A stretch of 64,000 nt of DNA, taken from assembly GCA_021770755.1 (NCBI GenBank), contig JAETQI010000009.1, forward strand, positions 46,125 through 110,124, written 5' to 3'. Source of the DNA: Lachnospiraceae bacterium (lineage in GTDB: Bacteria > Bacillota > Clostridia > Lachnospirales > Lachnospiraceae). Below the pieces are notes generated by a model. That model had not been told where the DNA came from, made no database searches, and saw only the letters and a program-made list of their open reading frames with translations. Both the position numbers and the translations under genes were made by a program. Positions 61,282 through 64,000 of the stretch are shown piece by piece (position 1 is the first letter of the stretch; each line of letters starts with the position of its first letter).

Positions 61282-62628
61282 ATGATGAACGCAGCCACCA
61301 CACTAAGGAAATTCGGCATTGAGCAGGCATTCAACTATATTTATAAGGATCCGGAGAAAAATATGCTCAGGATCATGGACTGGGCGGACAAATTTGCCGG
61401 CGAATATTTTGTCACGCAGAGACAGATGATCCGGGAGGCGATCACAAACCCGGCACACCCGTACTATACCTATGTAAGGCGTCTCTTTACGGATGTCGAC
61501 CCCAATGTCGCTAAGACACTCGCTGTCAACTTCTTCATCAAGGCTGCGCTGATCGGCTGGCGGCGGGAGGAGGATCTGCGCAAAAAATATGATTGCAATA
61601 TCCCGTGGGCGATCCTGCTGGATCCCACATCTGCCTGTAACCTTCACTGCACCGGCTGCTGGGCGGCAGAGTACGGAAACAGACTGAATTTGTCTTATGA
61701 AGAGATGGATGATATCATCTGTCAGGGCAAAGAGCTCGGTGTCTATCTCTATATCTACACGGGCGGTGAGCCGCTCGTCCGCAGGAAAGATCTGATACGT
61801 CTGTGTGAGCAGCACGCGGACTGCGTGTTCCTGTGCTTCACCAACGCGACACTGATCGATGAGGCATTTGCGGACGAGATGCTCCGCGTGGGCAACTTTG
61901 TCCCGGCCATCTCCCTCGAGGGCTTCGAGGAGGCGACTGACGGAAGGCGTGGGGAGGGCGTATATCAGAAAGTGATGGATTCACTGGCGCTTCTGCGGCG
62001 CAAAAAACTGGTTTACGGCATTTCCTCCTGCTACACCAGTGTCAACTATGAGTCCATTACCTCGGAGGAATATCTCGACAGCCTCATAGACATGGGCGCG
62101 TATTTCATCTGGTATTTTCACTACATGCCAGTGGGAAATGACGCGGCGCCGCACCTGATGCCGACGCCGGAACAGCGCAGGGGGATCTATGAGCGGATCC
62201 GCCGTTACCGCAGCGAAAAGCCGCTCTTTGCCATGGACTTCCAGAATGACGCGGAGTACGTCGGGGGCTGTATCGCGGGCGGCCGCCGCTATCTGCACAT
62301 CAACGCCAACGGGGATATCGATCCCTGCGTGTTCGTGCACTATTCGGACTCCAACATCCGGGAACAGACCCTTCTGGGCGCGCTCCGTTCGCCCATGCTG
62401 ATGGCATACCACAGAGGACAGCCTTTTCATGAAAATATGCTGCGCCCCTGTCCGATGCTCGAAAATCCCGAGAAGCTCTGCGCCATGGTCAATGCCTGCG
62501 GCGCGCACTCCACGGATCTGCAGTCGCCGGAGAGTGTCGAGCATCTCTGTGCCAAGTGCGGGCAGTATTCTGCGGAGTGGGCGCCTGTCGCCGGGGAACT
62601 GTGGGCGGCGTCCCCACGGAACAAATGA
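61282..62628 (+). CDS. Radical SAM protein with C-terminal SPASM-like cysteine region
   Basis: A 448-residue iron-sulfur enzyme. The CX3CX2C motif for the SAM-binding cluster is Cys119, Cys123 and Cys126 (SACNLHCTGCW), followed by YTGGEPL (the GGEP motif). A C-terminal region with Cys in NGDIDPCVF, LRPCPML, LCAMVNACG and LCAKCG probably binds further clusters as in SPASM proteins. The N-terminal 105 residues are helical. Such proteins modify peptides, proteins or other substrates, but no precursor peptide gene is obvious. The VTT membrane gene follows 14 bp after the stop. AAAGGAGATG precedes the tandem ATGs. Confidence 0.88.
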   Translation: MMNAATTLRKFGIEQAFNYIYKDPEKNMLRIMDWADKFAGEYFVTQRQMIREAITNPAHPYYTYVRRLFTDVDPNVAKTLAVNFFIKAALIGWRREEDLRKKYDCNIPWAILLDPTSACNLHCTGCWAAEYGNRLNLSYEEMDDIICQGKELGVYLYIYTGGEPLVRRKDLIRLCEQHADCVFLCFTNATLIDEAFADEMLRVGNFVPAISLEGFEEATDGRRGEGVYQKVMDSLALLRRKKLVYGISSCYTSVNYESITSEEYLDSLIDMGAYFIWYFHYMPVGNDAAPHLMPTPEQRRGIYERIRRYRSEKPLFAMDFQNDAEYVGGCIAGGRRYLHINANGDIDPCVFVHYSDSNIREQTLLGALRSPMLMAYHRGQPFHENMLRPCPMLENPEKLCAMVNACGAHSTDLQSPESVEHLCAKCGQYSAEWAPVAGELWAASPRNK

Positions 62629-62642
62629 TGGGAGATGATTCA

Positions 62643-63314
62643 ATGAAACCGCAGCAGCACCGGCGAATGCGGACGGTCTTAAAGAGCCTGCCTCTGATCG
62701 CATGCGCCGTTTTTGCCATTCTCTGCGCTGTCTCTGACAGGGAGATCAGCGTGGAGGCGATCCTTGCGTACACACCAGAAAAACCGCTGGCAGCGGCGGC
62801 TGTCATCCTGCTGCTGTACGCGGCAAAGAGCATGTCCTTTGTATTTCCCATCATCGTGCTCCAGGTGGCGGCAGGGCATCTCTTTCCCATACCTGCCGCA
62901 CTGCTGGTCAACTTTGCCGGCAGGGCAGTCACGCTCACCATTCCGTATTGGATCGGGCGCTGTTCCGGCGCCGGCATGGCGGAACAACTGCAGGCAAAAT
63001 ATCCGAAGCTTGCAAAGATCTGTTCCCGTCAGAACCAGAACCCTGTTTTCATCTCATTTCTGCTGCGCACATTGATCTTTCTGCCAGGGGATGCGGTGAG
63101 TATGTATCTCGGCGCGGTAAAGATTCCGTTCCGGTATTATCTGGCGGGCGGTGTCCTCGGCACGACGCTGGGTGTCGTCCTGTCGACCGTTCTCGGCGCA
63201 AGCATCACGGAGCCTGGCTCGTCCGCCTTTTGGCTGTCAGGAGCATTGGTTGTCCTTGTGGCTGTCATATCTTCCGTGTATTATCTGCACTGTGTGCGCC
63301 GAACTTCGCCGTAA
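62643..63314 (+). CDS. TVP38/TMEM64 (VTT) family membrane protein
   Basis: A 223-residue membrane protein with about five or six hydrophobic segments. The VTT-domain signature can be read as VNFAGRAVTLTIPYWIGRCSG and LLRTLIFLPGDAVSMYLGAVKIPFRYYLAGGVLGT, comparable to the G-x-x-x-G and R-F-x-P-G patterns of DedA/TVP38 proteins, which are implicated in lipid scrambling. ATG 62643 is behind GGGAGA; earlier in-frame ATGs overlap the radical SAM stop. The last 50 bp overlap the 3' end of the convergent TetR gene. It is probably one operon with the radical SAM gene. Confidence 0.85.
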   Translation: MKPQQHRRMRTVLKSLPLIACAVFAILCAVSDREISVEAILAYTPEKPLAAAAVILLLYAAKSMSFVFPIIVLQVAAGHLFPIPAALLVNFAGRAVTLTIPYWIGRCSGAGMAEQLQAKYPKLAKICSRQNQNPVFISFLLRTLIFLPGDAVSMYLGAVKIPFRYYLAGGVLGTTLGVVLSTVLGASITEPGSSAFWLSGALVVLVAVISSVYYLHCVRRTSP

Positions 63315-63846
63315 AGACCATCTCATCCACACCCGCAAAGGCTTCGCAGACCTTCTCACAGAATTCGAGGAGGTCGTAGGAAGCCCCTGCGTCAAGCCAG
63401 TCGAGCACGATTCCGGCAAATGTGCATTTGTAAAATCTGGCAAAGACTGCCCTGTCGCTGTCAGGGATGTCCACCTTCTCCGCGATGCCGTCCAGATAGA
63501 GCTGGACCACGTGCAGGGTGATCTCATTCAGATACCGTATGAAGCCCTCTCCGCAGGAGGAGCGGTAGATATGGATGCACGCGGTTTTCCGCTTCATGAA
63601 TTCCCGCGCGATCGGGGCAATGCAGTTGATCGGTGTTCCGAATGTGCAGTTGTTCCGGATCACCTGCGCCGCCCACTCCTTGATCGAGTACTCCGCAAGT
63701 GCGGGGATATCCTGAAAATGATAGTAAAATGTATTCCTGTTTACCTGACAGCACTCCACGATATTCTGTACTGTGATCCTGTTGAACGGCTTCTCCTCCA
63801 GAAGCGCCCAGAACGCGTCGCTGATCTGCTTTTTCGTCCTGTTCAT
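63265..63846 (-). CDS. TetR/AcrR-family transcriptional regulator
   Basis: A 193-residue regulator: an N-terminal HTH (TKKQISDAFWALLEEKPFNRITVQNIVECCQVNRNTFYYHFQDIPAL) with the NTFYYHF recognition helix, and a C-terminal ligand domain of the DUF/TetR_C type common in Firmicutes. It is divergent from a gene that begins just past the window edge, the usual arrangement for TetR and its target. Its 3' end overlaps the VTT gene by 50 bp on the opposite strand. The start is preceded by AGTGGAGGCAGG. Confidence 0.9.
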   Translation of the reverse strand: MNRTKKQISDAFWALLEEKPFNRITVQNIVECCQVNRNTFYYHFQDIPALAEYSIKEWAAQVIRNNCTFGTPINCIAPIAREFMKRKTACIHIYRSSCGEGFIRYLNEITLHVVQLYLDGIAEKVDIPDSDRAVFARFYKCTFAGIVLDWLDAGASYDLLEFCEKVCEAFAGVDEMVFTAKFGAHSADNTRKI

Positions 63847-63906
63847 AATCCTGCCTCCACTCTAAAGGGTATTTCAGGATTTTATTTTATGATAGTGTAA
63901 CTTTAC

Positions 63907-63996
63907 TTGGGGAATTTTTCCAAAAAATAATATGGAGCACCTTCTTTTTATGTTATAATGTAATTACCAATAAAACATACACATAAAAAGAGGAGG
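63907..63996 (+). promoter_or_regulatory. Promoter, operator candidate and ribosome site of a gene beyond the window
   Basis: An extended -10 TGTTATAAT is at 63951-63959 and AGAGGAGG at 63989-63996, so a gene starts just past base 64000. An imperfect palindrome TTGGGGAATTTTTCCAA at 63907-63923 could be the site of the divergent TetR regulator. The downstream gene cannot be identified. Confidence 0.55.
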
Positions 63997-64000
63997 TGCC

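Noticed and set aside
1..64000. CRISPR array, tRNA or rRNA gene, prophage or transposase
   Set aside because: I looked for regularly spaced repeats, tRNA arm patterns and recombinase or transposase motifs on both strands and found none that hold up.

Overview
The window looks like chromosomal DNA of a Gram-positive anaerobe of the family Lachnospiraceae (Clostridia). The basis is FabK as enoyl-ACP reductase, a fused AccD-AccA, an ammonium channel fused to a PII domain, a DUF6465-type small protein, consensus sigma-A promoters with strong AGGAGG ribosome sites, and a beta-mannoside locus of the kind described in Roseburia. Genus cannot be told from the sequence alone. No rRNA, tRNA, CRISPR array, insertion sequence or phage gene was recognised.

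Layout. 1-8.4 kb: fatty-acid synthesis operon fabK(partial)-fabD-fabG-fabF-fabZ-accDA-nitronate monooxygenase-like-fabH-marR, closed by a terminator that overlaps the last stop codon. 8.4-18.7 kb: housekeeping and surface genes, namely cheD with a small partner, PHP phosphoesterase, PAP2 membrane phosphatase, an orphan Phd/YefM antitoxin, glycerophosphodiesterase, a 177-bp multi-hairpin intergenic element, M13 lipoprotein peptidase, SH3-like secreted protein, SpoT-like HD hydrolase, polysaccharide deacetylase, XRE regulator and GNAT. 18.7-25.6 kb: Amt-PII fusion behind a structured leader, HD-GYP, Nudix, DUF6465, LacI, DegV.

25.6-42.9 kb: a carbohydrate locus. It contains aldose epimerase, GH36 alpha-galactosidase, LacI and AraC regulators, an ABC importer (binding protein and two permeases), mannobiose 2-epimerase, two GH130 phosphorylases, two SGNH acetylesterases (CE17-like and CE2-like), mannose-6-phosphate isomerase and class II fructose-bisphosphate aldolase. 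Together they describe uptake of galactosylated, acetylated beta-manno-oligosaccharides, intracellular side-chain removal, epimerisation, phosphorolysis, and entry into glycolysis. A palindrome AGCTA-N4-TAGCT lies upstream of both the importer operon and the epimerase operon and may be a shared operator.

42.9-51.2 kb: pyrG, ftsH, a coiled-coil protein, uvrC and a lipoprotein. 51.2-55.9 kb: a three-gene operon of a VWA-domain protein, a cytoplasmic leucine-rich-repeat protein and a MoxR-like AAA+ ATPase. This is the best candidate here for a poorly described system. 56-57.9 kb: ogt, inositol monophosphatase family, BlaI-like repressor. 58-60 kb: an RNA-repair pair on the minus strand (HD phosphoesterase-polynucleotide kinase fusion plus ATP-dependent RNA ligase). 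60.2-64 kb: CmpB-like membrane protein, radical SAM protein, VTT membrane protein, TetR regulator, and the promoter of a gene that starts beyond the window.

All assignments come from reading translated sequence and motifs. No database search was run.
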